Shown one piece after another: positions 13,204 through 25,300 of a stretch of 64,000 nucleotides of DNA (its first letter is position 1; each line of letters begins with the position of its first letter). The notes under the pieces are model-generated. The model was not told the DNA's origin. It searched no databases and saw only the letters and a program-made list of their open reading frames with translations. Where the stretch lies: NCBI RefSeq assembly GCF_017591435.1, contig NC_059300.1, forward strand, positions 15,768,841 through 15,832,840. The letters are read 5' to 3'. Source of the DNA: Portunus trituberculatus. Taxonomy: Eukaryota; Arthropoda; Malacostraca; Decapoda; Portunidae. Both the position numbers and the translations under genes were made by a program.

Positions 13204-13434
13204 TCCGGGGATTAAAATATTTTTTCCTGTCTAATGACGGGGAAAAATGGTACACCTAAAAATTGTCAGAACACAGTTTGAATACTGATAATTATTTTCT
13301 CTGTGTTATTCTGAATACAATGATGTACTTTCCAGCTCGATATGACGTCTGAGAGTTTAGTTATTGCCTTATCAAAGTTTCCTCCTCCGGGCACGGTGTG
13401 ACCAGTCAAGAGGAAACAGCCCGGAGAGCGACGC

Positions 13435-13801
<367 letters not shown>

Positions 13802-13849
13802 AAGTGTTGATGTGTGTAGGCCCGCGTGTGTGATTCAGATGAGTTACCT

Positions 13850-15332
13850 TCTACTAATTTATTATAAATTTTTTTGTACCATTTCGTACTTTTTCTCAGG
13901 CTGTCAACTGAACTGATTTGCATGTCTGCTTTATCAATAAGCCTCATATTTATGTTGTAATCAACAACAATATCTGGCTTCCATATTATTTCTTTTGTTT
14001 TCCAATGACTCCTGCGGGTATTTACCATTTGGCCTGTGTGGATTGTTGAAAGCAAATGTACTTCTCTTTATCATGCCATTTCATAGCTATCATGTCATGC
14101 GTATTGTACTTGATCAGATCTCCTCTTCGTGTTCTTTCAAACTGTGGCATTTGTTTCCTATTTGATTTTACTGTTCCCACTGCACCACTGTTGTGTTCAT
14201 GCAAATACCTTGCCAATGCTGGACTTGTGTACCAGTTGTCAGTGTATAAGACATGTCCTTTACCAATGTAATCTTTCATCAGTAGATCAACTATTGAGCC
14301 GGAAAGGCCAAGCGGATGATTCTTTGTGATGCCATCAAATTCAGTACCAGTATGAAAGATAAAATCAAGCACATATCCTGTTTCACAATCACATATGATA
14401 TACATTTTCACACCAAAGCGATGTCGCTTTGATGGTATATATTGCTTGAAAATGAGTCTTCCCTTGAAAAGCATAAGTGACTCATCTATCACTAGGTTTT
14501 GAAATGGCTTGAAAAAGGACTTGAATTTATTTACGAGAGACTGTATGACAGGCCTAATTTTCCAGAGTGGATCATCAGTTTTAACATTGCAGAAGTGAAG
14601 GTATTTCAATATGTTGTCATATCTGTCCCTTGTTATGTACCGTGCAAAGATTGGCATGTACAGCAGATCACTCTTCTTCCAATAATCATGCCTCAAAGCT
14701 TTTCTCGAATGACTCATAAGAAGCGTGACGGCTATGAACGTCAGGAGTTCATTTCTTGTGATGTTTTTCCACTCTTTCTCGTGAGAGCTATGGGGCACAT
14801 CATCATCATCTGCTGTTTCTTCATCATGAAAAGTGTTGCTCTCACTCACTATATGGTCCAAGAAAGCATCACTGAGAAACGCCATGAAATAGTCACAATT
14901 GTGTTGCACAGGAGGGAATTCAGCTGTTATGCCAGGAGACACAGATAAATCAGGCATAACTGGGAAAAATCATCATTGAATTCCCTCCATTGAAAGACAG
15001 GTCGGGGTCTCGCGCCACCTCTGCCACGCCCCTTGATCGTCTCCCAGAACGCGAGGAGCACGCGCATGCCTGCGTCTCCTAGAAACACTCTGTGTCCTTG
15101 ACACATTATCTGGAGTCTGTTCTTCATCATTATTGCCTTCACTGTCACTTATACTGTGTAAGAGTCTCTGTCTCTCTGTCTGTTCTCCTGAGAAAGCAGG
15201 TGAATGATGCTCTACATCCGTGTCCTCACTACTAGTCTCTTCACTTTCCCCAGTTTCTTCTTCTATATATTCACTGTCACTTTCTTCTAGCTCAGAACCA
15301 CTGCTAAGTAAAAGGGTTCTGCCTTGCTCCAT
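13850..15332 (-). pseudogene. piggyBac transposase, frameshifted
   Basis: From 15332 the N-terminus is acidic (ESDSEYIEEETGESEE), as in piggyBac proteins. Frame changes near 15000 and 14957 lead into the long open segment 14022-14957. The DDE domain shows LVIDESLMLFKGRL (first Asp) and LYTDNWYTSPALA (second). A shift near 14030 leads to VDYNINMRLIDKADMQIS, the region of the third acidic residues. The usual C-terminal Cys-rich domain is not visible before the microsatellites. At least three frameshifts make it inactive. Family enzymes excise precisely from TTAA. Confidence 0.88.
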
Positions 15333-15635
15333 GGTGATTTACAATCTGACCCGATCCTTCGCTGTTATCACTGACCTTTCTACCCAGCGCGTCACCGGAG
15401 TTGCCAAGTGTCGCCCATAAAACGGGAAAACAGTTCAGTTACCTCTAAAATTAGGAGCTCTTGTGGAAACACTTGTGTGGTAAAAGATGCCAGATACTTC
15501 TACTCACCATCCGCCTCAAGAGAGCGCGCGAGAGACTTAAAATTACGCCGGGAAAAATCTTGATTACTGGGACGAATCCCGTCACTTCGGACGTTCTGAC
15601 GCAAACGTTTATATACGACCGCCGGAAGTTAAGGG

Positions 15636-15861
15636 TTACAGAGTTATACGGTGTCCAAAAATAGGGGTTATTCATCACATTGTACGAATTCCTCAGAATT
15701 ATACTGTTTCAAGAAAGTTAAAATTAGCGCGGTGATTTCCCGCCCGCCATCTGTTTCCTGCCGTCCTCATCCCTCTCAGCCTGGCCGCGCGCCAAGCAGG
15801 CTCATTGTTCACCTGCGCGTGGTTGTGGCAACATCTCCCTTTCTCGTACCCAGTGTTTACC
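15636..15861. other. Spacer between piggyBac and a Tigger-like ORF
   Basis: GC-rich leader-like sequence without a clear reading frame. It probably belongs to the 5' untranslated part of the Tigger-like element whose start codon is at 15862. Confidence 0.4.
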
Positions 15862-16217
15862 ATGGCTACCAAGAGCCCTTCTGCATCTCCAACTGGGGGT
15901 GATACTCCCAAGAGAGCAAGGAAGACACATACACTGGAGGAAAGGTTGGAAGTCTTGGACAGGGCAGAAAAAGGCCAGCAAAATAGTGTTATTCAGGCTG
16001 CATTGGGCATGAACGAAGCAACGGTAAGGTGCATAAAACGTAACGCAACGAAGATCCAAGAATTAGCTATGAGGTTCTTCTCAAAGAAGAACAACAAAAG
16101 AAAAAACAGCAATCGATAACAAGCTTCTTCATACCACACACACCAAGTCAAGCAGTAACAGAATCGGAGACAGATGACAACAATGGTAACACATCAGAGG
16201 AGGAAGTAGCAAAATAG
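15862..16217 (+). pseudogene. Tigger-like internal-deletion derivative (N- and C-terminus fused)
   Basis: It begins MATKSPSASPTGGDTPKRAR, followed by a pogo-type helix-turn-helix (HTLEERLEVLDRAEKG, then ALGMNEATVRCIKRN). After KIQEL the catalytic domain is skipped. In a shifted frame the reading joins a typical C-terminal tail (EEQQKKKQQSITSFFIPHTP, then ETDDNNGNTSEEEVAK and stop). This is the usual architecture of a deletion derivative and is not a host HTH gene. Confidence 0.75.
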
Positions 16218-17420
16218 AGGAAGAAGGTACTGTATTAATAAAATAATTTTGTGTTTAAACATTTCCCTCTTTCATAATGTGAGGGGCACCGTCTTAATCT
16301 CCTTTGATTTATCATTTCATTGTGTGCGTATGTGTGACACCACCCAGCGCGGGCCCCTCGGGCTGTTCTGTTGAGCAGACAACCCGCCTCCCTCTCCCTG
16401 TTTCTTGTTGTCTGGCGATTGACTCAGTACCCAGGTAGCCTTCAGCTGAGGTGGACGCGGACTCTCGTGGTCTGGCACAGGGTAGGGAGATTCGTGTTGC
16501 TGGGCTTCTCTTGGTGCTCACTAGTCATTGGTCTGGGAGTTGTGCCCATCCCTTGAGTAGCTGGCTTGCTACTGGGTAGACCGTGGCTGTGTAGGACAAC
16601 GGGCTTGTTGTCCTAAGGAGTGTGGCCGGTTGGGTATATATTTCCTGTTTGGCGTTCGTCCCATCGTGGTGGGGCGGCGCAGAGAGACACATTATTGTCT
16701 CGTCCTGTTTGTCGTTGTGGTGGCGGTGGTCACCAGTGTGTTTGGTGGGCGGCTGTGTGCCCCTATCATCTTTTGTGTAGTATTAGTAGTATACTGTTTA
16801 CAGTACCGGCCAGTCTTCAGCGGAGTTAACACGTACGCTCTGGGCACAGTGTAGAGACAACGTGTGCCTGGACTATGTGTTAGATGTACTCATTAGTCAT
16901 CGGTCTGGGAGTTGTGCCCTCCCTTGAGTAGCTGGCTTGCTACTGGTTAGACCGGGGCTGTAGAACAGCGGGTTGTTGTTCTGAGAGAAGTGTAGGTTTG
17001 GCTGCATTTTCTCGTGCGTTCGTCGACTCGAGTGTGGTGACGTGGAGGGACGCGTTGGTGTCGCGTCCCATTGTTGCTGTTGGTGGCTGTAGTCACTAGT
17101 AGGGTTTGGTGGGCAGCTGTGTGCCCCCATCATCTTTTGTATAGCCCCAGTAGTATACTGTAATGTAGTGGTTGTAGCCACGCAAGCTAGTGAAGGCTGA
17201 GAAGCTTCATGCTGTCGGCCAGTTTGTATATAGTTCTCGTCCGTCAGACTTGTCTGTGACGAGTATCTGGACTCCTTGTATGGCTACTGTCACCCGTAGG
17301 TGGTGTCTGGGCTTGTGTGTACACCACCGGATGTGCTGTACACATCATATGTTGTAGTAGTCATAGGCTAGGGGTGTCAGTCTGACAGGTGTTAGGAAGC
17401 ACTTGTCGTAAAAATAGATA
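16218..17420. repeat. Imperfect ~370-bp direct repeat, possible LTR region
   Basis: The block GGTCTGGGAGTTGTGCCC and the following GAGTAGCTGGCTTGCTACTGG occur at about 16530-16585 and again at 16900-16955. Further matches run to TAGTATACTGT at about 16798 and 17161. No coding frame was recognised; the short ORFs are not family-like. It may be part of a long LTR that resumes at 18579 after a hAT insertion. Confidence 0.5.
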
Positions 17421-17428
17421 GTATAGTA

Positions 17429-18570
17429 CAGGGGTACTCAATTGGCGGCCCGCGGTCCGGATCCGGACCTTCTGAGTGTTGTAGTTGGACCCCAGGCCCC
17501 AGGAACAGAAAATAGCATGAAGGTGCTTTCCAGAAAAAAATGGAGTTTTTCAAGAATGATATTCAGAGCCAACTTTTCCATTTTCCCAGACTTTTGGAGC
17601 AACGTAAAGATGAAACAGGTACTAAACATGTCCAATTTATTGAGAAGGTGATCAATAATTTCAAGGTACGCTTTGATGATTTTGTTCTTGGAAAACAGCT
17701 GCTGCTGTTCATTCAAAACCCTTTTCTAATGACAGATATCACAGAATTTTCAGTTGAAGCAAAACTCACCTGCAAATGGGTAGATGCTGCAAAATCCAAC
17801 TGGAACTTTTTGACTTTCAAGAGAATGCAGAGCTGAAACAAGTACTCTGTGATTGTGCACCAGAAACATTTTGGTCAAAGGAAGGATCCCCTGCTAATTT
17901 TCCCACTCTTCACAGACTTGCAGTGCAAATTCTCACAATGTTTGGCTCCACTTACTGCTGCAAGTCTGCTTTCTCTACCATGAACATTGTGAAGAACAAG
18001 TTCCGCTCATGTATGACCAGTGAACACCACCACCACTGTCTTCGACTCGCTGTTACTAAATTAGTACCGAGATTTAGGAAGCTAACAAGAAACAAGAAGT
18101 GTAATTTTTCTCACTAAAGTCTTGCTGTAGTGTTAATTTTTTTTTTCATTTGTAAATTCTTCATTTTATTTTCTAAGAGGAAAAAATCATATAATCATTA
18201 TAATGTTATGTTTTGAAAGAGGTATTTTTTACTACTTAAAGTACCATAACATAAAACAGCAAACACATCTATAAAATTTCATTTGAAAATTCTCCATTTC
18301 AATAGTTATTTTTTTTTTAGAGAAAAAAATCCTAATCTTGTTATATTTTAGCTACAAAATTCTTTTTTTTTTATTTCCACGTTTTTTAAATTAGTATAGA
18401 TAAAACAAACAGTGAATATGAAATTAATAAGAATCATGTGGTTTACTATTCTGTTCTGAGATGGTTGTTTTAATTATTTTCTTTATTTCATGTAATAAAA
18501 GTTTCCGGACCTATGCATACATTAGAACTTGTCTAACTGGACCTTTGCTTATAACAGTTGAATAGCTCTG
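17429..18570 (+). mobile_element. hAT transposon remnant, 1.14 kb
   Basis: It starts CAGGGGTACTCAATTGG and ends TTGAATAGCTCTG. It is flanked by a perfect 8-bp direct repeat GTATAGTA (17421-17428 and 18571-18578), the target duplication length of hAT elements. It carries the C-terminal part of a transposase. A CGGATCCGGACC motif near the left end is echoed by TTCCGGACCTATGC near the right. Confidence 0.9.
17540..18117 (+). pseudogene. hAT transposase, C-terminal part
   Basis: Two overlapping frames give a conserved stretch ending FWSKEGSPANFPTLHRLA, TMFGSTYCCKSAFSTMN, and KNKFRSCMTSEHHHHCLRLA. This is the hAT C-terminal dimerisation region (Charlie/ZBED-type). The zinc-finger N-terminus and most of the catalytic domain are missing, and a frameshift lies near 17800. 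Confidence 0.85.
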
Positions 18571-18578
18571 GTATAGTA

Positions 18579-18980
18579 ATATACTGCACGTGTTGTCCCA
18601 GTCTGTGATTTATCATACTCTGTGGGCAAGGCGGGTGGAGATGCATTAATACTTCATAGAGAAGTGGGTGGAATTGTCCTTGTGGGCGGTTTCTCTAGGA
18701 GGTGATAAGGCCTCGCCCTGTTACACATAGCATCTACCATTTATAAATTCTACTTGGTTGGGAACCGGAGGAGAAGGAGTGGCTAAGGAGATTCCCTTAC
18801 AGTGGGGGAAGTTATACACTGTTGGCGACCTTGAAAGAACCTGAGTGTTACGGCTGCTGTGATTTATAGTCGTGGGGACTCTGTGGAGTGTTATATTCCC
18901 CACTAACTGTACCGTAACAAACTGGCGATCGTGCCAGGATAACACTCTAGTGAGCTGTAGCAGTTAACCGCAGCCGTGAC
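18579..18980. other. Possible LTR end and primer-binding-like site
   Basis: The stretch continues the 16218-17420 region across the hAT. It ends GTACCGTAACA, then AAC TGGCGATCGTGCCAGGA near 18915-18942. LTR ends commonly finish in CA, followed within a few bases by a TGG-starting primer-binding site. I cannot match the site to a tRNA with confidence, and no gag or pol follows. It may be the remains of a Gypsy- or BEL-type element. Confidence 0.3.
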
Positions 18981-19081
18981 CGTAATAATAATAATTTTTA
19001 TGTCTGTAAGTTTATTAATAAAAGCATTAATAAGCATAATAGAAATGTGTTTAATGCAAAATGTATATGTACAGTGAAAGA

Positions 19082-21900
19082 TTATTTTATTTTGAACTTA
19101 TTTAGGTCTTGCAGTATTTCACAATCCTCCTTTTGCTTTATAACTCTGCACAGTTTCGTATCATCCGCAAACAAATTTATGTAGCTGTTCACTCCTTCTG
19201 GCATATCGTTAATATAAATGAGAAAAAGTATTGGTGCCAATACTGACCCCTGTGGCACTCCGCTTTCTACTGCTCTCCACTTGGACTTCATATCTTTAAC
19301 TACCGTCCTTATTTCTCTCCCCCTCAAATAATTTTCTATCCATCTCAATGTGCTTCCTTTTAAGCCACCCTTCTCCTGTAACTTCCACAGTAATCTTGCG
19401 TGTGGCACTTTGTCAAACTCCTTTTTAAAATCCAAATAAATGCAGTCAACCCATCCCTCTCTCTCTTGTACTCTATCAACTATTCTAGAATAGAAATTCA
19501 ATAAATTAGTTACACAAGACCGTCCTTTTCTAAAACCAAATTGGCTATTTGATATTAATTTGTTGTCTTCAAGGAACTCGATCCATTGTTTGTTTATTAT
19601 TCTTTCACACATCTTGCATATTACACTAGTTAGTGATACTGGTCTGTAATTTAAAGGTTCTTCCTTCCTTCCGCTCTTATATATGGGAACCACCTCAGCT
19701 CTTTTCCATTCTACTGGCACTGTTCCATTTTCTATTGAGCATTTTATGATGTTGTATATAGGACTTGCTAGTTCTTCCTACATTCTTTCAGTATTCTGCC
19801 TGAGACTTCATCTGGTCCCATTGCCTTCTCTTCATCCAGTTCCTTCATTAACTCTTTTATTTCAAGCTTGGTTACTTTAATCTCTTTCATATAGATTGTC
19901 TCTATTACTCTGTGGCCTTTCAAATTTGGATTCCTTAGTAAAGACCTCCTGGAATTTTTTATTTAATAGTTCTGCCATACTTTTTGGGTCTTCCACCATC
20001 CCATTCTCTCCTTTTAACCTTTCTATTGTTTCTTTTTGCCTAATTTTTCCATTTATGAATCTATAGAACAATTTTGGTTGCTCCTTACATTTTTCGACTA
20101 TCTTTTTCGAAGTTCTTTTCCTCATCCTTCCTCACCTTAACATGTTCATTTCTTGCTGCTTTGAAGTTTTCCTTATTTGCTGGATTCCTATTTCTCCTCC
20201 ACCTTTTCCATGCTCCATCTCTTTTCTCCTTTGCCTTGGCACACCTTGCATTAAACCAATCTTTCTTTCCTTCTTCTTTAGGTCTATATTTTGGGACATA
20301 TTCCCTGACTCCTGTTTTGTATATTTCCAAAAATAAGTTATATTTGTCTTGCATTGTCTCTGAGTTTTCCATCTCCTCCCAGTCTACGTTTTTAAAATAG
20401 TTCTTGAGATTCTCAATATCAGCCTTTCTGTGATTTAATCGGTCTCCTTTGTATGAATCATCTCTATCTTCCTTTCCCTCTTCTATATCTATTTCTGATA
20501 TTGCATGGTCACTCTTTCCCAATGGGCACTTATATCTTATATCGTCATTCATTTGTATACCCCTTATAAAAACTAGGTCCAATCTCGCTGGCTCGTCGTT
20601 TCCTCTGAATCTTGTGCAGTCCTTTACTCTGGTCCATCATATTGTCTATCATTAGGTTCAAGAATCTTTCTCCCCAGGCTTTTTCCCCCATACCACTTTC
20701 ATAATTTTCCCAGTCCACTTCTTTACAGTTGAAATCTTCTACTAATATCACTTTTCTCCTTTCTTTAACGATTCTCATTAGACTCCTTATTGTGTCATCT
20801 ATCATGTCTTTATATTCTTGATTGGTCCATGAATTTGTTTTTGGTGGCACATATGTTACAATGATTGTTATCTGTTTTTTATTAATATGCATCTTAATAT
20901 ACAATACTTCTGCTTTTCCTTCCCCACATTCCACTTGATTGATCACTATCTCCTTCCTTAACATTATCATGACTCCTCCTCCTCCTTTACCCACTCTGTC
21001 TCTTCTCCATACATTATACCTATTATCCAAGACTATTTTGATTACCTCATTTAGTTTTGTTTCAGCCAGGCATACAATATCTGGATTTTCTTTCCTTATG
21101 TAATCTCTTAATTCTAATTTACTTGATAAAACCCCGTCTATGTTTGTATACATCATTTTTAGTCTTTTGCCTGTATCATTTTTAGTTAAACTTGTTCCAC
21201 TTTTTTCTCTTCCTTCTCGTTTATATACCATTTCCTTATCCTGTCTCCTAGAATTCTCCAAAAAAAATGCCTTCTTCTCCTCTTCTGACCTTTCATTATT
21301 CTTTTCCCTTACTGCTGCTGCCAGTTCATTGTATCTCTTCCTTTCTTCCTCATTTCTATTTTTCTTTATATAGATATCCTTGCAGCCTTTTGTTTCTCTA
21401 AGTTTTGTTGTTCTATATAATATTTCTTCTGTTGCTGCTTGTGATTTTAGTAGTATTTTAATTGGTCTCGTTTTTCCTTCTTGATATGGTCCCATTCTGT
21501 TTATTTCTTCTACTTCCTCTTCCAAGTTCTGCCTATCTTCGTCGTTTAGATTCTTCAGTAGGTCTTTGACTGATTTAATTTCTTCTTTTTCTCTTTTTGG
21601 TCTGTATTTTATATTTTTTTCTTTTATTCCAAATACGACTACACTTTTTTTTTCTGGAATTTCTCTAACTAAATTTTCTTTTGTCTTGTGGACTCCTATC
21701 ATTTTGCTTGTCATATTTTCTTTTTTTTCTTTAAGTTGTTCTTGAATCACCTCCTGAAAATCAGTCTTATCTTTCTTATCTTGGACTCTCCATGCTTGTA
21801 CTTCTTTTTTAATCACGTTCTGTACTCTTTCCTCTTCCTTGTTTACTAGATCTTTCAGCTTCACATTCTCTTTCTCGGCTTTACCGAGTCCTTCTTCCAT
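19082..21900 (-). pseudogene. LINE polyprotein (coiled-coil ORF1-like region, endonuclease, RT)
   Basis: The N-terminal ~270 residues are charged and helical (probable coiled coil with an RNA-binding fold). They run in frame into an APE-type endonuclease: MMYTNIDGVLSSKLELRDYI, DIVCLAETKLNE, GGGGVMIMLRKE, and VEDFNCKEVDW, where the usual GDFN Gly is replaced by Glu. RT follows at 19082-19720: NYRPVSLTSVICKMCERI, FGFRKGRSCVTNLL, YLDFKKEFDKVPH, SGVPQGSVLAPILFLIYIND and the catalytic FADDTKL. Frameshifts near 20560, 20110 and 19760 break it. The C-terminal end is missing at the inversion breakpoint. Confidence 0.88.
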
Positions 21901-21944
21901 CTGCTTTTTGTAGTTAACTACATGTTAAAAAAATCTAGTTTCCC

Positions 21945-22127
21945 GCAAAGATGTATTGAGATGTGGAACTTTTTAAATGAAGAAGTAGTGTCTGCAACGA
22001 GTGTGCATACTTTTAAAGTAAGATTGGATAAGTGTAGATATGGAGACGGGGCCACACGAGCATAAAGCCCAGGCCATGTAAAACTACAACTAGGTAAATA
22101 CTAGATAAATACACACACACACACACA
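21945..22127 (+). mobile_element. LINE copy 1, 3' end in sense orientation
   Basis: It encodes the final residues ending LDKCRYGDGATRA-stop, nearly the same as the end of copy 3 (LDKCRYGDGAIRT). The 3' UTR is AGCCCAGGCC...AACTAGGTAAATA and ends in (CA)n. It is the sense arm of the twin-primed insertion. Confidence 0.85.
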
Positions 22128-22398
22128 GTTGACTCACAATCGAGAGGGCCAGGTTCGAGTCCCGGTAAGCGGCGAGGCAAATGGGCAAGTAGGCAAGCCT
22201 CTTAATGTGTGGCCCCTGTGCACCTAGCAGTAAATAGGTATGGGATGTAACTCGAGGGGTTGTGGCCTCACTTTTCCCGGTGTGTGCTGTGTGTTGATGT
22301 GGTCTCAGTCCTACCCGAAGATCAGTCTATGAGCTCTGAGCTCGCTCCGTAATGAGGAAGACTGGCTGGGTGACCAGCAGGCAACCGAGTTGAATTAC
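22128..22398 (+). mobile_element. tRNA-derived SINE, 5'-truncated
   Basis: A B box GGTTCGAGTCC lies at 22152-22162 and is followed by a body with CTAGCAGTAAATAGGTA and CTCTGAGCTCGCTCC segments. It ends in (CA)n. No clear A box precedes it, so the tRNA head is incomplete. It lies between the LINE copy 1 tail and LINE copy 2, in a shared CA-repeat context. Confidence 0.75.
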
Positions 22399-25300
22399 AC
22401 ACACACACACACACACATAACAAAAATGGCGTCTAGACAAACAAGAGACTTTGAAGGTTTTATAACTACGCCAAAAGGACTGGAGAAAATGGATATGGAT
22501 GCAAGAATCCAGGCACTGGAAAGTAAGTTCCTAAACATTCTGTCCATAGAAGAAAAACTGGATAGAGTTCTAGCCGAGAATGATTAGTTTAAAAAAGAGA
22601 TCTCTTTGTTAACGTTAGCGAATAAAGAGCTATTGAAGGAAAAAGTAGAGATGGAGAAAGAAAACCAACAACTAAGGAAACAATGTGAAGAGATGAAGGC
22701 TAAACTCATGGAAATGGAGATGAAAATATCCGAAGGGGACTTGAGGAAGGAGGAATGCCTTAATCTAATTGATACCAGGATGAAAGAAGTGAACCATGAA
22801 CATCAGGAGGTACGAAGGTCGTTTAGGGAGATAGTAAAAAGCAGGAAGAGGAAAATAAAGGGATTATGCAGAGGGAAATGGTAAAGGCACTAAAGGAAAA
22901 TGAGTATGTGGTGAAAGATATTGCTGAAAAGAAAAAAATGTGTGATCATATTAGGATTGAGGGAAGAAACTAACAGGAACTGGCAGGACAGGAGGGATAA
23001 GGAAAATGACAGGATTAAGTCTTTACTGAACAAGATCTCTGTGGAAGAAGAGGACCTATATGCTGAGGTAGAAGAAAGTGTGAGATTGGGAGCTTTTGAA
23101 GAAGGCAAGAATAGACCATTAAAATTGAAATCAAAGTCTCAGATGGCAGCGGAGGCCTTGTTGAGGAGGGCTTGGAAACTTAAGGACTCTGAGGAAACCA
23201 AAACAATTTACATAAGAAGAAATATGTCACAGGATGAGCGAATGAAAATGAAGGAGCTTGTAACTGAAGTGAAGGAGAGGAATGACGAAAGAACAGAGGA
23301 GGAAAAGACCAAGTTTTTTTTGGAGGATGAGAAATGGAAGGCTAAAGAAGAGGTGGATAAAACAGACGGAATAGGCATTACATGGAAGAATGAGACTAGG
23401 AATGGAATAAAAGTGACTTACACGAACATAGATGGATTTCTGTCTAAGAGGTTAGAATGTATGGATTACCTAAGAAATAATGAACCGGACATAATGTGTG
23501 TAGTGGAAACAAAGCTAAGGCCCGAAATAAAGCTAGACTGGTTTGTTGTAAAACACTACAAAGTATGGAGAAATGATAGAAAAAATAAAGGAGGTGGTGG
23601 TATAATGGTTCTTACTAAGGAAGATCTGATAATGAAGGAGGTGAACTATAGTAAGAGAAATGAGGAAGTGATAAGTATGCTTATAACAGATTATACATAC
23701 CACCCAGAACCAGTGCTTGGGAATATGAACAGTACCAAATGGTGATGAGAAATACTCTAGACAGAATGAAGCAAGAAATCATCAGAAAGGATAGAGTGAT
23801 GATAGTTGGAGACTTTAATTGCAAAGAAATAGTGTGAGAAGACTATGAAGTGGTGAACAGTGGTGATAGGGCAGAAGAATTGTTAAAGGTAGCAACAAAT
23901 AACTTGATGACACAGTGGGTGAGATCACCAACAAGGTGCAGGGGACAAGATGTTGCAGCAAGGTTGGATTTGGTATTTACCAGGGGAACCTCTCTAAAAG
24001 AGGAAATTGAACATGAATGTCCTTTGGGGAAAAGCAATCATGATATCCTAAGCTTTGAGCTGGATACGGAATTAAGCACGAATAAGATTGTGGAACGCAT
24101 GGAAGAAAAATTAAATTATACTAGGGCAAATTATAACCATATAAGGGAGTTCTTTAATGAAATTGACTGGTCCGTGGTATACCAGGAAAGGGATATGCAA
24201 TTGAAATACGATAAATTTATGGATTTGTATAACTCTGCTGTGAAAAAGTTTGTGCCATATCACAGAAAGAGGACTTTGAATAATAAACAGTGGTTTAATA
24301 GAAATTGTGAAGAAGCAAAAAAGAACAAAGAAAAGGCATGGAAGAAACTTAAGAAAAACAGTGATGTATTATCAAGAGAAGTCTACAAAACAGCAAGGAA
24401 TAGATATGTTGAAGTAAGGAGAACAGCACAGAAGGAATATGAACAGAGGGTGGTGGAAAACTGTGATAGTGACCCAAAATGTTTTACAAATTCATAAATG
24501 GAAAACTAAATAAAAGGGAGGCAATAGAAAAGGTAAAAACGGGAAGAAGTATATGAAGATGCTGGAGATATAGCTGAAATTTTGAACGACAACTTTTGCA
24601 AAGTGTTTACAAAGGAGGAGCATTTTATGGGAGGAAGGCCTACGGAAATAAAGCAAATGCAGGACATCATGGTTACTAAGGAAGATGTAAGAAAATTATA
24701 AGCAATCTGGATATTAATAAATCAATGGGGCCTGATGGCATATCTGGGAGGTTGCTAAATGAATGTAAGGATCAATTGTTGAACCCCGTATTTGATATTG
24801 TGGAAACCTCCATACGAACAGGATTAGTCCTGAAAGAGTGGAAAAGAGCTGACATTGTGCCTATATATAAGAATGGTAGTAGAATGGAACCGCTAAATTA
24901 TAGACCAGTATCGTTGACTAGTATATTGTGCAAGGTATGTGAAGAAGTAATTAAAGCTAAATGGAGTGAGTATCTAGAAAGTGAAAACATTCTGAGTGAA
25001 AGGCAGTTTGGTTTCAGAAAAGGAAGATCGTGTATCCAATTTATTATGTTTTTATTCAAGAGTGACTGACATACTACAACATAGAGAGGGATGGGTGGAT
25101 GCTATCTACCTGGACTTGAGAAAGGCCTTTGATAAAGTACCACACAATAGACTGATGTGGAAACTAAAGATGATTGGAGGAGTAAATGATAAACTAGCAA
25201 AATGGATGGAAAATTACTTAATGGGAAGAGAAATGAGAACAGTGGTGAGAGGAAAGAAGTCCGAGTGGAAGAAGGTAACCAGTGGAGTTCCACAAGGGTC

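Larger units (their letters stand above)
18981..22127 (+). mobile_element. CR1/Jockey-type LINE copy 1, 5'-inverted by twin priming
   Basis: 19082-21900 reads on the minus strand from the ORF start (near 21900) to the RT palm (near 19082). Immediately beyond its 5' end, 21945-22127 reads on the plus strand and gives the last ~45 residues (SSFPQRCIEMWNFLNEEVVS to stop) plus the family 3' tail. Order and orientation match twin priming: the inverted segment lies outermost with its 3'-more part facing the left flank, the 3' segment is in sense, and the sequence between (about 130 residues) is lost. A tail with AACTAGGTAAATA and (CA)n follows. Confidence 0.85.

Noticed and set aside
15862..16119. 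Helix-turn-helix protein as a host CENP-B/jerky-like gene
   Set aside because: The C-terminal tail follows immediately in another frame and the catalytic domain is missing. The pattern is that of a transposon deletion derivative, with other Tigger remnants next to it.
19082..21900. Interpreting the LINE copy 1 segments as two separate insertions
   Set aside because: The subfamily match, complementary coverage and the exact geometry fit a single twin-primed event better, although two events are not strictly excluded.
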